Positions 22,839 through 34,807 of a stretch of 64,000 nucleotides of DNA are shown piece after piece. The position numbers and the translations under genes are program-made. The DNA is from Tetrapyrgos nigripes (taxonomy: Eukaryota; Basidiomycota; Agaricomycetes; Agaricales; Campanellaceae): contig JAACJM010000019.1 in NCBI GenBank assembly GCA_013368315.1, positions 372,001-436,000 of the forward strand, in the 5' to 3' direction. The notes beneath the pieces are model-generated. The model saw nothing but the letters and a program-made list of their open reading frames with translations, had not been told where the DNA came from and made no database searches. Numbering within the stretch: the first letter of the stretch is position 1; each line of letters opens with the position of its first letter.

Positions 22839-23841
22839 GATGACGAGTTATGCTACGGGGGATGGAACTAGGAAGAAATAGAGGTGGGGGCGAGGCAGAT
22901 CTCGACACAGCTGGAAATTAGCGACAGCCCGTTTATAAGAAGTAAGGACGGAGTATAGTTGGCGGAAGTAGTTACGTATGACTTCATTTTCCCTCGAGGT
23001 TCACGGCGACAGGAAGGTTCTTCGTGTGGAAATTCGAAGCCATGGCAGGATGCGGAGATACCACTTTGCACTTGGAGAGCTGAAAGTAGTCACGTAACGA
23101 CTTACGCGGGGTGTCGAAAATTTTCATCAACATATGCCAATTTGAGAAATTCAGGGTCGTACCTGTGTGGGGAGATTCAGAGGAGTTCACGTTTTTACCG
23201 AGCCAGATGGTAGGCAATGAGTTGCCTTTTTAGGAGCGGCGTTTCTTCTGCCTTATCCGTTGCGTAGGTTCTTGCCATCCTCTTTCGGTCTGCCCTGCTC
23301 TCGCATCAGCCATATGCTCAGACATCGGATGTTCTAGATGGAATCCCAGTTCACTCTCTCTGCCTCGGATTGGCGAATCTCCGAGAGCGCACTCCATACA
23401 CAGTACATGAGAAGCAACGTATGGGTCTTTGTGGGTCTATCTATCTACCTTGTGGGTGTCGGTCTAGGCTGCTCTCCGTCTGCATCTAGGACCGGTACGG
23501 TATTAAATTTTCTGCTACCGACCGTCTCCGACTGTTCGAGGTGCAAGAAAGTGAGTGAACAGGGGTTCTGGTGGCCAGACCGTTTTTCGCGAAATCCGTA
23601 ATATGTCAGGTTTGATAAAGTCAGTTAAGCGATTGAGCGCGGAAGAAGCACCAGTCGTGGGATTCACTTTAATCGGGTCTTCTACTTGTTCAAAAGATGA
23701 CGGTTCTCCAATCTTTGAAACTCCTCGAGTTGTCTCATTCCCACTCTCACCACCAACTATCAATCTCTGTCCATATTCCCCGTCACCCAGTCTAGTAGAA
23801 TCTGGCAATTCTCCGAACTATCTGTTGTTGAACAAGATATC
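22839..23841. other. Intergenic region between seven-TM gene and P450
   Basis: Frames on both strands around 23515-23956 are open, but they run into the P450 first exon in a different frame and show no domain. Presumably this is the promoter region of two divergent genes. Confidence 0.35.
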
Positions 23842-26173
23842 ATGTCGCTCCTTACTACCTTCGCCGGTCTTCTACTCTCGATCCAACTCATCATTCTCTT
23901 TACCAAATACATCCAGCACAAGAAATGGGACGTCAACAAACTACCTCGTCCAGTAAGTCTTGTCTAGCACGATCGGTACATCTCCTCGTATTGACCGATC
24001 ACTTCCAGTCCACCAAAAACGCTAGCTGGATATGGGGACACGAACTAGAGATCTTCAAACATGAAGCCTGTGAGATGTATGGGAACTGGACGGCTCTTCT
24101 AGGTCCCGTGTATCGAATCAAAGCTGCTCTAATGCAACCTGACGTTGTGCGTCCAACTTCACTCCTTCACGATGGAAAAGACTTGACAATGGCTCATATT
24201 AGGTTGTCGTGGCGGATAATGCAGCTGCTTCGCACATGTGAGTTCCCTTTTCAAATCTGGATCATCACTCTGTATTGATTCTTCAATACAGCTTCCAAAA
24301 TCCCTACAATTACGGTCGGTGATACCCTAGATGTACCCCGCATCCCCATTGAAAGATTTTCTTACAGTGAAAGCACCGGCTTTTCTCCCCATCGTCGACA
24401 AACTACTCGGTCGCGGTATTGTTTGGGCCGAAGGCGAAGAACACAAGCATCAACGACGACTACTTGCTCCGGCCTTCACGTAGGTTTCATTTTTTGTCGG
24501 AAAGCTCCTTTCCCATCTGACACGGTCTGTTTTAGCCTGAATGCTATTAAAGGAATGTCTGATGACATCTTTTCATGTGCGGAAAAGGTTCGTGTCCCTG
24601 CGCCCCCGCCGGATAACGTACACCCGAACCTAACTTTGTATTGTTTCCCCGCAGCTCGCTGGACGAATTCAGGCTCAAATCACTCAGGGTGGCAATATTG
24701 AAAGTGTCCTCAACATCCCTCCTTATACATCGTCATGCACGTAAGGTTATGATTGGTCTCCCAAGGAGATTGTACGCTAATCACGACCCATATACTTCGT
24801 TAGTCTTGATATGGTCGGTCGTATTGCCTTCGGACACGACTTTGGTGCTGGTGAAAGTACCGAGGCAAAGGACATAGCGACTTCTTGGCACCAGGTTCTT
24901 ACTTCTTTCGTCTGCACGTTGAGGCAATGACTGTAACTTGTATTGCTCTAGGATGTCATGCTCGGACGTTCTTTCGGTGGATTCCTAGCTCCTATCCTGA
25001 TTAATTTCTTCCCTTGGATTCCCAAGCTACCAGTCAAGGCTTTGCAGACGGATGGTGTTGCCAAGCAGATCGCTAAGCGACTAGCTGGACGCTTGTTAGC
25101 CGAGAACCAGGTTGGCACACACACGCAAGGCAGAGATATTCTATCCCTTTTGGTCGAAGACAACAACAAGAAATCCGTGGGCGAAGCCAAGCTGACTGAC
25201 CAGCAGTTGACAGACAATGTGAGTTCGGTTCATATTCTATGATTGCAGAGGTGACTGATCGCTGTTATTCCAGATCGCCACCTTCATGTGAGTTTCCAGT
25301 GAAGGCGTGACAGAGAAACCCTTGCTTATGAATCTGATCTTCTCAGTATGGTCGGACATGAAACCACAGCAGCCACGGTTAACTTCACCCTTCTCCAACT
25401 AGCCCGTAACCCTGAAGCACAACGTAAACTTCGTGAAGAACTTAATAGCACTAAGGAGACTCTCGACTATGACACTATCAATAAGCTGACATACTTGGAT
25501 GCTGTGGCAAGAGAAGGGTGAGTCTCGCACGAAATGATTAATGAAGACTGAAGGGAGTGACATGAATCTTTTCTCTAGGCTTCGTTTGCACCCTGCTGCC
25601 CCTCGTACTGAACGTGTTGCTCTTCGAGATGATGTTGTTCCCCTTTCAACCCCCGTGAAAACCGCCAACGGAGAAACCTTGACGTCCATACCTGTAAAGG
25701 CTGGTCAAGTGAGTGTGCTGCATTACTGTACTAGATTTATGTGAAATTAATGCTCTGCATTGCAGGTCTTCCACATTCCTTTTACCGTCTTAAACACAAA
25801 CTACCGCGTATGGGGGAGGGATGCATCTATATTCAAGCCAGAACGATGGGTTGAACCCGAAGGTATACCATCTATATCTGAGCTGCCTCGGGGACCTTGG
25901 GTTGGTGTATCTACCTTCTGTGATGGACCGAGAAGCTGTATAGGATGGCGTTTGGGTAAGCGTTTGATAATACCTTCATCGATAGTCAGCTCATCTTTTT
26001 CATTTTCAGGTCTTCTTGAACTAAAAGTCATTATCGCCACCCTTATACGCTCATTCGAATTCCACCCCACTGATGCCGACGTCAAGCAATACATCTCTCC
26101 AACGCTTCAGCCTTTCGTCAATGGCGAAGGAGGTCTGATGCCGATGAAGGTGTCGCTTGTTTCCGAGCTATGA
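23842..26173 (+). CDS. Cytochrome P450 monooxygenase, ER-anchored
   Basis: A haem-thiolate oxygenase with all key motifs. The N-terminal anchor is MSLLTTFAGLLLSIQLIILF. Next come WIWGHELEIFKHEA, typical of Agaricomycete P450s, and the helix C region WAEGEEHKHQRRLLAPAF. The I-helix has MVGHETTAATVNF, the K-helix ExxR is EGLRLHP, the PERF-type motif is FKPERW, and the haem loop FCDGPRSCIGWRLG holds the Cys ligand. It ends VSLVSEL-stop at 26171. About eleven introns are needed, including a very short exon around the I-helix. All motifs are intact, so it is probably active. Substrate cannot be told, and no other secondary-metabolism genes adjoin it. Confidence 0.92.
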
Positions 26174-27156
26174 AGACAACACTTCTACCGGTTCAATCAC
26201 CTTTTGATTTATACTTTTTTATACCCAAAATCTGGATTTCGGCCTGACAAGCATCAGGCTGCTGGACTTGTATGACATACGCATACAGCGAGCCGTGCAA
26301 TGCAATGCATGCACAATACATCGCTGGGGCAAAGCGCATATACCCAATACCTGGTATATGATGCTCGTCGGACGGATTTGGATTTGGATTCATCATTGCT
26401 GCTATCATCATCAACGTACATACATGCTGTGACCTAGGATTTCTGTGCTTTCCTTGTATACACTTACTGGCTTTAATCCTCTAGAGATTATAATTGTTTA
26501 TAGATACAACCAATTCAATTCTTGTAATAGTAGGATCTAGCATCGAATACATTGATTATCTGGATGATACTTGATCTCAAAGCGATCTAAGCTGAAGATA
26601 AAAGTCCGTTTAGGCAGCAGTGGATGGTTCGCTTATCGCAATCTGAGAATACTGACTAGAGCCGGTAAATTTGCGATTAGAGCCCTAGGGAGATTTACGG
26701 TAAGAGAACATTTTGATTGAATTTGTTCTAGGGAGATTTATGGTAAGAGAACGTATTGATGGAGTTGAGTCAGGCATGTCAGAAGTTCTCATTGTACAAG
26801 GATCCAATGAGTTCAAAGCAGCATGTCCTTCTAGGGTAGCACGTCAGGCTGAGGACGCATAATGCTCGCCAATCTCCTACGGCGCCACAGTAATGGTCAA
26901 TATATCCGCTGTGTATCTCGTACTCGTCCAGGGTGCCTGATGCCGATGAAAAACCGCTTGAGTGGCTTAGGGAATCAATAGGCTACGTTATCAGGAGATC
27001 AAAGATAGGTCAAATGTCCTGCACTAGTGGTGATGAAGCAAGATGAAGCTGACAATCCCATCGCAGAGATATAGTGCAATGTCCGGAGATTACTGGTATG
27101 TCGAGAACAGACTAAAGATACATTGCAGATGAAGCGGAATAACTTCAATATGGATG
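26174..27156. other. Gene-free region downstream of P450
   Basis: No supported gene. It contains the two-copy direct repeat at 26685-26765. The rest is AT-rich with no clear signal. Confidence 0.35.
26685..26765. repeat. Two-copy tandem repeat, 43-base period
   Basis: The string ctagggagatttacggtaag starts at 26685 and recurs at 26728 with one change (tacgg to tatgg), followed in both by agagaac. Similarity fades after about 35 bases. Confidence 0.7.
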
Positions 27157-27331
27157 TACAGTCGGATATCTCATAATGCATTATCTCATACTGCATAAAT
27201 GTCAAAATGCATAAGGTTTTGGCAGAACAAAATGGCCTTTCCCCCCAAATCGTATCTCATAATGCATAAATGTCGAAATGCATAAGGATTTTCTGAAACG
27301 AACCCTACGCATTATGAGATATCCGACTGTA
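27157..27331. mobile_element. MITE, 175 bp, perfect 23-bp terminal inverted repeats
   Basis: Positions 27157-27179 and 27309-27331 are exact reverse complements (ends TACAGTCGG / CCGACTGTA). Flanking TA dinucleotides within the ends fit a TA target duplication with CAG termini, as in the Tc1/mariner-pogo-Fot1 group. Inside, a ~35-base motif (tctcata-tgcataaatgtc and aaatgcataagg) occurs twice in the same orientation. There is no coding capacity, so it would be non-autonomous. Confidence 0.85.
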
Positions 27332-28269
27332 TATAGTTTGAGACGAAGTTGTGGACCTCGACAGGCTGCAGGTAGATGCTACAGCCACATAAACTTATTT
27401 CCCTTCTCAGACCCCACTTCCAGCCGAAAATAGAACTTCCTATGGCATCGTGGTTGGAATAGGTGGAGCAGAAGCACCAGAAAGAAGATCATACGTAGAC
27501 AACTGGCGTACGTCTTGAGCGCTCCGAGGGTCGGAGAGTGCGTATCCCAGTTCCTGGTAATATATGATGTATTATGATGCAGAGGCAGCAGAGCGGCGAA
27601 GAAGTGTGTATATTTATGCCTTTCGGCGTAGAGAAAAGCGTAGCTTCTTTGAGGCATTGTGACCCAGGTCCACTTGTTTGATGCAGAAGATTTATTGGCA
27701 GATTGTACTGGCGACGATGTCGGACGTTGGTCACTGGCCCCAGAGCGACTCATCTTCTGGGTGCCATAATGCTCCGTGAAAAATCATCTCTCCAATTCCA
27801 AATCAGAGGCACGACTCCAGCTGGATCTAGAAGAACATTTATCAATGAACGTTGGTCGCAGGACAGGAGTTCTAGAGAGTTCGGCAATCTTGGAACATAT
27901 ACCCTCGGACTCGGAACACGATAGATATAAACTAGAGGAGGGGTACGTGCACGGGGAAAAGCTGGTTGACGCGTTTTTTTGAAAGAGTCGGAGTTGTTGA
28001 GAATTCCGGACCTGTGTGACGTGGATTTTCATAGTGCAGCGACACTTTTTGAAGGCTCATAGATTCACCCTCATTCTCTCGGAGGCAGACTGAGAATGCA
28101 ATGCTATGACTGCCTTTCGAACAATCCACTGCGACACTGATCATCTGCAATTTCCGCTGACAAGTTCTGTTTGAGTTCTGTAGTTGTGGAAGAGAACTCG
28201 GGCTTGACTTATCGTCTTTCTTCTCCTCTCCACCAGCCCAAGCTCTCAGATCTCATGAGGAAACTCCGT
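27332..28269. other. Unassigned region after the MITE
   Basis: A 124-codon minus-strand frame (27379-27753) starts MSRSGASDQRPTSSPVQSAN and includes a hydrophobic segment (MIFFLVLLLHLF). An ATG plus one likely exon is possible, but no family or splice support was found. Confidence 0.25.
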
Positions 28270-29216
28270 TAGGCTGCTAGAACTGTCTCAAGACCAAGAA
28301 AGATCTCGATAGAGATCTGCTTAGGTGTGTCAGAGTCCGTATAATCTACTCATGCTAACAGTGAATCGATGCTGACTCCCTTTGATTTCAGTGTCGTCTC
28401 TCCCCCCTAAAGCTGTTCCGCAGAGTTACTAGGCACTCTCTGCATCCGATTCGATCTGCACTCATCATGAACCACATCACCTCAGTGTCAAAAGACCAAT
28501 TGGTGACTGCACAAGCAAATTTGCCAGAAGTCGGCTGCTAACACGAGAATGCATAAAGCTGCCCATACTTTCCTGGCCAATCCACTTTTGAACAGTATGT
28601 CTGGTCTGTCCGTTCCACTGTTTTACTCCTGTTTGATATTCTTCATTAACAGTCTGGCTCGCTACATGTCTCTATGTTGCCTTTGACATGGATAGTCGAC
28701 CTAATCCCGGTTCCCATTTCTATACGACGCACGTTGACCTTGGTGTGGAGCCACTTGATCTAGCCATCTTCCATCGTATTTTTAATGGCGCTGATGCTCA
28801 GAAGATCTTGTGAGGACACGGTGCTACAATTCCAGGGGCCTTGCAAATCAATTGTATCTCTACTCACCCTGTCGACTAGTTTGAACTTTGGGCCGGCTAC
28901 GCAAATGAACCATGACCTGTGGCAAAGCAAGAGACACATTCTCGCATCAGGCGGCGATCTTGCAGTGGCATTGGTCGTCGACTTTTGTTACCTCGATTTG
29001 CCACGAACAGGGCTAACAATCGTGCCCGTCTTAACGTCCTCGAAGAAGTTTGTAGATGAAAAGAAGCCCTTCATGAGCGTTTCGAGACATTTTGGAGAGG
29101 CAATTGCCCATTGGCCTTACAGTCCTAGGGGTTGTCTCATGTTCGCGACGTTGACTATTGCCTGCAGTAATGCTAATACTCTTCTGCCATGAACAGGAAT
29201 ATCAATATGATGCGCA
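28270..29216 (+). pseudogene. Decayed gene unit A of a tandem duplicate pair
   Basis: This ~0.95-kb unit is repeated directly at 29217. Conserved phrases include LKTKKDLDRDLL (about 28290), FLANPLL, CLYVAFDMDSRPNPGSHFY, VEPLDLAIFHRIFNGADAQK, and FCYLDLPRTGLTIVPVLTSS with KKFVDEKKPF. A stop codon follows QKIL, and another ends the frame after THPVD. Frame changes between blocks make a working protein unlikely. Introns may join part of it; an acceptor-like ttaacag precedes the CLYVAFD block. The family was not recognised. Confidence 0.5.
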
Positions 29217-30160
29217 GCGAGAAGGCCGCTCAAACCGAGGAAAGACCTTGGTAGGGAACTAAAAGGTAGAGGTTTGAACGATTCTGATGTTGTTCGAATC
29301 AGTGTCGAGGTAGGTACACACCGGTGCGTCCAATCTCACCCAACGCTGAACGGCATCACCTCAGTGCCAGAAGGCTAATTGATGAGTACGACCCGGTTTA
29401 TAATCATCCTTCATGTCTAGGTCAGTGCACAAGCAAACTTGCTAACACGAGAAATCAGAATGCACAAAGTTGCCTATACTTTCCTAGCCAATGCACTCCT
29501 TAAACAGCTTGTCTCTTGTTCTTTTTGCTCTGTCATGAATTTGCTGTTAAACGATACACGAATAGTCTGGCTCGGTACACGTCTCTATCTCGCCTTTGAC
29601 ATGGACAGTCGACTTGATCCCGATTCTAATTTCTATCTGGTCCGTGTCGATGCGTGTCGATGTTGGTGTAGAGCCACTCGATCTGAGCGTCTTCCATCGC
29701 ATCTTCAATGGTGATAATCCTCAAGAAACCCTTCGTAGACATGGTGGCAAACTCCCGGGTTTATGCAACTCAATTGTATATCACCTCAACCTGTTGACAA
29801 AGATTCATATCCACCAATGTACTACGACATGTTGCAGAGCAAGAAAAATGCCGTCCTCAAAGCAGGTAGCGACGTTGTCGTGGCGTTAGTCATTGTCGAG
29901 TTCTGCTATCTCGACACACCACCCTCAGTGCTCACAGCTGTAGCTGTCTTGTCTTCCTCGAAGAAGTTCGCAGATGAGAAGAAAGATCTCGTCAGCGGTA
30001 CGCCGAGCCATTTGGGAGGGGTTACTCTTTTGGTCTTGGAAGCTGTCTGATGTTCATAACGTTCTCGACTAGTTGTAGCAAGGCTAATACTTTTCCCCCT
30101 TTGGTGTGTACAGGCATATCAGCTCTATTCTGTGCAGCAGCGAGGCCGCGCATCTGCGAT
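29217..30160 (+). pseudogene. Decayed gene unit B of a tandem duplicate pair
   Basis: This unit aligns block by block with unit A: LKPRKDLGRELKGRGLNDSD (about 29230), VAYTFLANALLKQL, RLYLAFDMDSRLDPDSNFYL, VEPLDLSVFHRIFNGDNPQE, then VIVEFCYLDTPPSVLTAVAV and SSKKFADEKKDL. A short duplication near 29640 (gtgtcgatgc / gtgtcgatgt) shifts the frame inside the DMDSRLDPDSNFYL block. A further one-base shift near 29760 separates the two long frames. The internal stop of unit A after QKIL is absent here, so the copies decayed independently. Function unknown. Confidence 0.5.
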
Positions 30161-30759
30161 ATCATACTCAGGCGGTCAAGGTGAAGTTGAGGGTCATCTC
30201 CAAAGCTGCTAGACGTGGCCAACAGCCAACGCTGGATTGCGCCGGAATGTTACTCTGCAAAACAACTTGAACGTTCAACCCTAATTACAGTAATTTCAAG
30301 TTTCCTAGGAACATTATTGTCATTCCGCGCTCGGAGGACGGAGAAGAGTTACATGAGCAAACCCAGAATCGGGTGCCCGGGTAGGGCCTTGTAGCGAAAT
30401 ATGAGTTTGGGTTCTCAATTTCTTCTTTGACCTGCTTTACTTTTGACTACTTGGGGCTTCATCTTGGTGACTTCTTTACCTGTACTACTAGCATGCGTCT
30501 TCTGCCTCCAGATTGCTCCAACTACTTCGAATTCCATCGCAGACATGCCTCCCTTTATTCTATCCTTCAAACCACGACAATGATTGATTGCGAATTTTAC
30601 ACAATCCCATCTTATTGAGGTCAAATGATCAAAGGTATATACAATGGCTTAAATTGCTTGTAGATCGTCCATATTACATGTTAAGATAGTTGTATGTCAA
30701 CAGCCTGTGCGTCTTACCATAAGAACTATTAAATGCCCCAGAATCGCGAAAGCGAGACA
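30161..30759. other. Intergenic stretch, nothing recognised
   Basis: Short open frames on both strands near 30415-30624 carry no domain. This is the 3' flank of the minus-strand gene that follows. Confidence 0.35.
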
Positions 30760-32986
30760 CTATGTCTCAAGCTTCGCCCCCAAGGTTCCTCCTCCAGGGC
30801 GACCATTGTGAAGCCTGTGCGACCACTCTCCATGAGCCTTTGTATATGAGCTCCAAGCAGTGGAGAATGTCACCTTATCCTTCAGGGTATGTGCTCTCTT
30901 CCTCGCAACTTCAGCACCACCGCTGGCATACAGGATGACCTGCCTGCCTGCCCATGTTGTTCTCTCCTTGATTTCCCTTGCCCTGCCCTTTGCTCGATTA
31001 TGCCTATACCCTACATGCTCGCGAATAATCTGGACGGTGCTCTTCGACTGCTCGACGATCAGACGGCGCTGACGGTCGATTGCCCGAACGAATTCGTCAA
31101 TAACAACCAGAAGTTCGTTGTATTCGCTGGAGGCAACCTCTATTAGAGCCTTGACAGTCGTTTCGACGATTACTGAAAGGGAGTCGACTAGCCTAAGGCT
31201 AAGGCTTGAAGAGGACTCCTCCTCAGACTTCGGAGTGGTGGCAGGAACCGGGGGCGGCGTAGCTTTCGTGACGACATTCTCAACTTCGGTGGTGGGGCGG
31301 ATTATCAGATCCTTCATTGCTTTGATGACAAGCATTGACTCAGCAGAAACCGTTTGTATGTCTTTGCTGGTCGATGGGGCAGCAGCAGCGAACGATGATG
31401 GAGAAGTAGAAAGGGGAGTGGGCCCTCGGCTAAAGATAGCGAGCGAATTCTTCAGAGGCACAGGGACGGTGGAGAGACTGCTGGTTGTCCGAAGCAAGAT
31501 CGCTGAAGAATTGAGGGGAATGGAAGGGCCCAGAGTGACCCTCGAAGGGGACATCAGAGCTATGACGGTGGATGGTTTGGATGACTGAACACCAAGCGTG
31601 GTATTCAAGGAAAACCCAACTAATAAAAATAACGCAAATCTGTAAATACAGGTCAGTAGTCAGCCCAGAAAAAAAGAAATTAGAAGCTCACATTGTGACG
31701 GCATGAGCAGTGTTGAACTGCTCAAACAGTCCAGTCCAAGACCTCATCGGCGTGTGCAGCTGCTGTAATGATCGGCGAGCAAGAACGGGGTCCAACTTGT
31801 CGACGTCTTTAGCAGCGAACAGAGAGCAGGTGCTACGACCCTGCAGATAAAGTACTCTACTGGCTGGAATAGAGAAAGTAGACCATGCAGCTTTAGCTTC
31901 CTCGACAATGTTATCAGAGGATTGGGAATCATCGCTGCATGGGGTGATAACAGGAAGATAACGAGTATGCTCATCGAGCAAAGGAGGCAGAGAAGGAAGG
32001 AATATGACAGCCAAGGATGGCCGGCTCGGAGAAGCCCCCGAACGCGGCTGTAAAAGCAGTGAAGTCAGCTATAGAGAAATAAATGAGAAGATACTTACCA
32101 CAGGAGAAGCACCGTACGTTCTGTCTGTCACGGGTATGTTATCGATGAGCTGGATGGCGCCGTATTCGCGATCTAGTACTGATTCGACAACACTGGATGA
32201 GAAGTGACCATCTCCCAAACCGGCCTTTCGTATGAGGTCACGGACAAATGTCCATTTGACATGAGACGATCGTCCGTACAGCACAACTTCGAAGTCACTA
32301 GAGAGATGTTCAATGGTTTCAGAGGGCCAGCTGCTTTGGACATCTTGAGCAAGGACCTCGGGTGTAGGGAACAAACTCGGATCCTGCGTTGACAAGGAAT
32401 CAGACATTGCATCTGGCACGGATGACTCAGTTTCTTCACTGGAAATTGAGATGTCGGCTTCCGTTGGAAGAACTGTGTCGTATGATCTATTCAATTCATC
32501 TCGAGAACTGGTGAGGGGATCTGGGAAGGACAATCTAAGGTCGCGCAGAGAGTTCTGGACAGTGGATGGGTAGGAACTTGAGCGGGAAGCACTGAGGGTG
32601 CCTATGACACTCTGATCAAGACCATCTCTAACCAATTTCTCCTCCTCCGCAGTGTTGCCATTGGCGTCCGGCTCCGAGATCAGACCGATGTCGAGTCGGT
32701 GTTCCGGAGCGAGAGCACGGGTGTGGGGGGTAGCTTCATCTGCACTATCTTCAACAAAACCTTCCCAAGCCTCGACTTCGCCATCTCTTGAGCTGCCAGT
32801 GCTGAAAGATGAACGCCTGGAGAGAGAACTGGAAGCTGCTTCGATGTGCTCGCTGTCCCTGGAACTGAGTGACTCGTTGTCGGACTCACGAGAGATGTCG
32901 AGCCAGTCCGAGTCGGAGAAGCTGTCGATATCTGAAGAGACGTGGGGGTCTTGAGGATTGCAAGCATTGCGAGAATGATAGTCCAT
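30760..32986 (-). CDS. Hypothetical protein with acidic Ser-rich N-terminus and one TM segment
   Basis: No family is recognised. The start at 32986 (MDYHSRNACNPQDP, context CACCATGG) leads into ~190 residues rich in Ser, Asp and Glu. A structured-looking block follows: IEHLSSDFEVVLYGRSSHVK, WTFVRDLIRKAGLGDGHFSS, then IFLPSLPPLLDEHTRYLPVI and WSTFSIPASRVLYLQGRST. After an intron near 31630-31690 a hydrophobic segment RFALFLLVGFSL would span the membrane. A long tail with helical parts (LLVVIDEFVRAIDRQRRLIV; GYRHNRAKGRAREIKERTTW) reaches the stop at 30760. The layout suggests a membrane-anchored protein with two soluble sides. It shares a 166-base divergent promoter with the F-box gene. Confidence 0.65.
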
Positions 32987-33152
32987 GGTGGTGGTCAAGG
33001 GCAGAAAGGGGACGACAATCGTCTTTTGTAGTCAGTCTGTTCACGAGACCACTATCTAATCTTATCGAGTATGAGCTCATCTTTCCAGGCTTTTCTTTTT
33101 GTTTTTTCCACCATCCAATCACCATCTCTCCGGTTTACTACTCTCTGGATAC

Positions 33153-34807
33153 ATGAGTTCTGTGCTCTTGAAGCTACCCGATGACATCCTGATATCCATA
33201 TTTATTTTTCTTCTAGTTCAAGATATTCTCCATCTTCAACTGGTATGTACGTACTCAGACCCCTTTACAATAGTCCTTCCTGACTTTACACGTTTACAAC
33301 ACGCAGACATGTCGTGCTCTACATCGCTTCTGCAGGAACGATTACATCTGGCATAATATAAGATTCGATTTGCCACTTGACATACCTCCATATATTGATC
33401 CGAATGCCCTCTCAGGCATCGAACTTCGTAGACTCTGCGTGCAGGCTTTACGAGTGGAACACAACTGGAGGGCGCCTACTTCTTGCGTGAAGAGTATGCA
33501 TCGTGTCTACCACGGCGATATCGTGTTCCAGACAATGTTTTTGGGTGGTTGGCTTTTGACATTGTCTCGAGACTCGACTGCGAGGACATGCGTGCTCTCC
33601 GCATGGAATGTGCATGATCCAAGCAACGCGAAGAGAGAACGATCGATTCTACTAGAGAACACCCAGAAAGCTCGTTTTTCCGCCGCATTGAGCAACGATG
33701 ACATTGAGCTCTCAATCGCTGTCTACGGGACATCAAATCGTACTGATAAGGAGTGCGTGTAATTTTCAACTTTTCCCTCTTCGCAACGCATTGAAATTTG
33801 TTTATGAAGGCCAATCAAAATCTATCGTGTACCTTTGTACGGTGACTTTCCGCCGACATCGTATGCTCAGCCGAAATGCGCTCTTCTGAAGGAGAACGTC
33901 GACGGGACCATTTACGGTATTTCCATCCACGGAGAGATCCTTGGAGCTATAGTCGCCAAGTTGGTTGACACTTTTAGTCCTCCCACATATCGTATCGTGT
34001 TTCTTAACATCCGTACCGGTACTCATGTACTTGTGGACCGTCCTGGACATGCAAATCATCTGGGAGCACCCCAACTCCAGGTATTAATGTATCTATCTCA
34101 TCTTGTATGGCTAATATCAATCCATCGCATTTCAATGGCAGGCATTTAGTACGCAACTTCGACTACGAGTCTTCGAGGATTATTTCGTCCTCGCTGGCAC
34201 CGGGACGGGCACAGACTCTCGGTTACTCGGATTTCAGATCTATGACATTTCTCCCATTCTGGAGAAAATGGACTCTATTTGTTCGGAACAGAAAGTCGTA
34301 TCCTTAGGAGAACCTTTAGTTCAGTACTTTCCACTGTCCATACCCTTCCATGGTTACGAGCACCACATCTCTGGTCTCACGACTGGATCCTATCTTCGAT
34401 TTATCACATCCTTGTGCTTCCCCCCACCTTCCACGTCATCCTTCGGACATGTGGTCCATTTTCCCCTTCCACCAGCTGGCCGGCCAGAAATGGAACATTG
34501 TCCGGAAACCAGCATCGTGAAACACAAATTTCCAACGTCAGGCGCATCGTGGGATGCCCAACTCGTCGAGATAGGACAGACAGGGCGACGTGCGGTCTGG
34601 CTACAACGACATTTGGAGACGGACCAGTTTGTTTTTATGAGGGCGACGTTTCCTTTGAATCAAGAGCCTTTGGTGGGGAGTTTACTCCCGTCTCATATGG
34701 TATTTCCTTTTGAAGCTCATACCTGTCAATCTATCTCTTTGGATGAAGCGACCGGTCGCGTTTGTCTTGCATTTCACACTGGGGAACTATATTTGCTGCA
34801 ATTGTGA
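33153..34807 (+). CDS. F-box protein
   Basis: The N-terminus is an F-box: LLKLPDDILISIFIFLLVQD, then LHLQLTCRALHRFC after the first intron (about 33243-33306), and NDYIWHNIRF. F-boxes dock substrate receptors on Skp1 in SCF ubiquitin ligases. The remaining ~430 residues form beta-rich sequence (WLLTLSRDSTARTCVLSAWN, VFEDYFVLAGTGTGT, GRVCLAFHTGELYLLQL-stop), typical of basidiomycete F-box proteins with propeller-like C-termini. Introns are inferred near 33756-33809 and 34082-34141. The substrate is unknown. Confidence 0.75.

Noticed and set aside
23555..23956. 133-codon plus-strand ORF overlapping the P450 start
   Set aside because: Overlaps the well-supported P450 first exon in another frame; the opposite strand is open too, so openness here is weak evidence.
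23842..26173. P450 as part of a secondary-metabolite cluster
   Set aside because: Neighbours are a seven-TM protein and gene-poor sequence; no synthase, terpene cyclase or transporter adjoins it.
31118..31588. 156-codon plus-strand ORF
   Set aside because: Shadow of the minus-strand hypothetical membrane protein.
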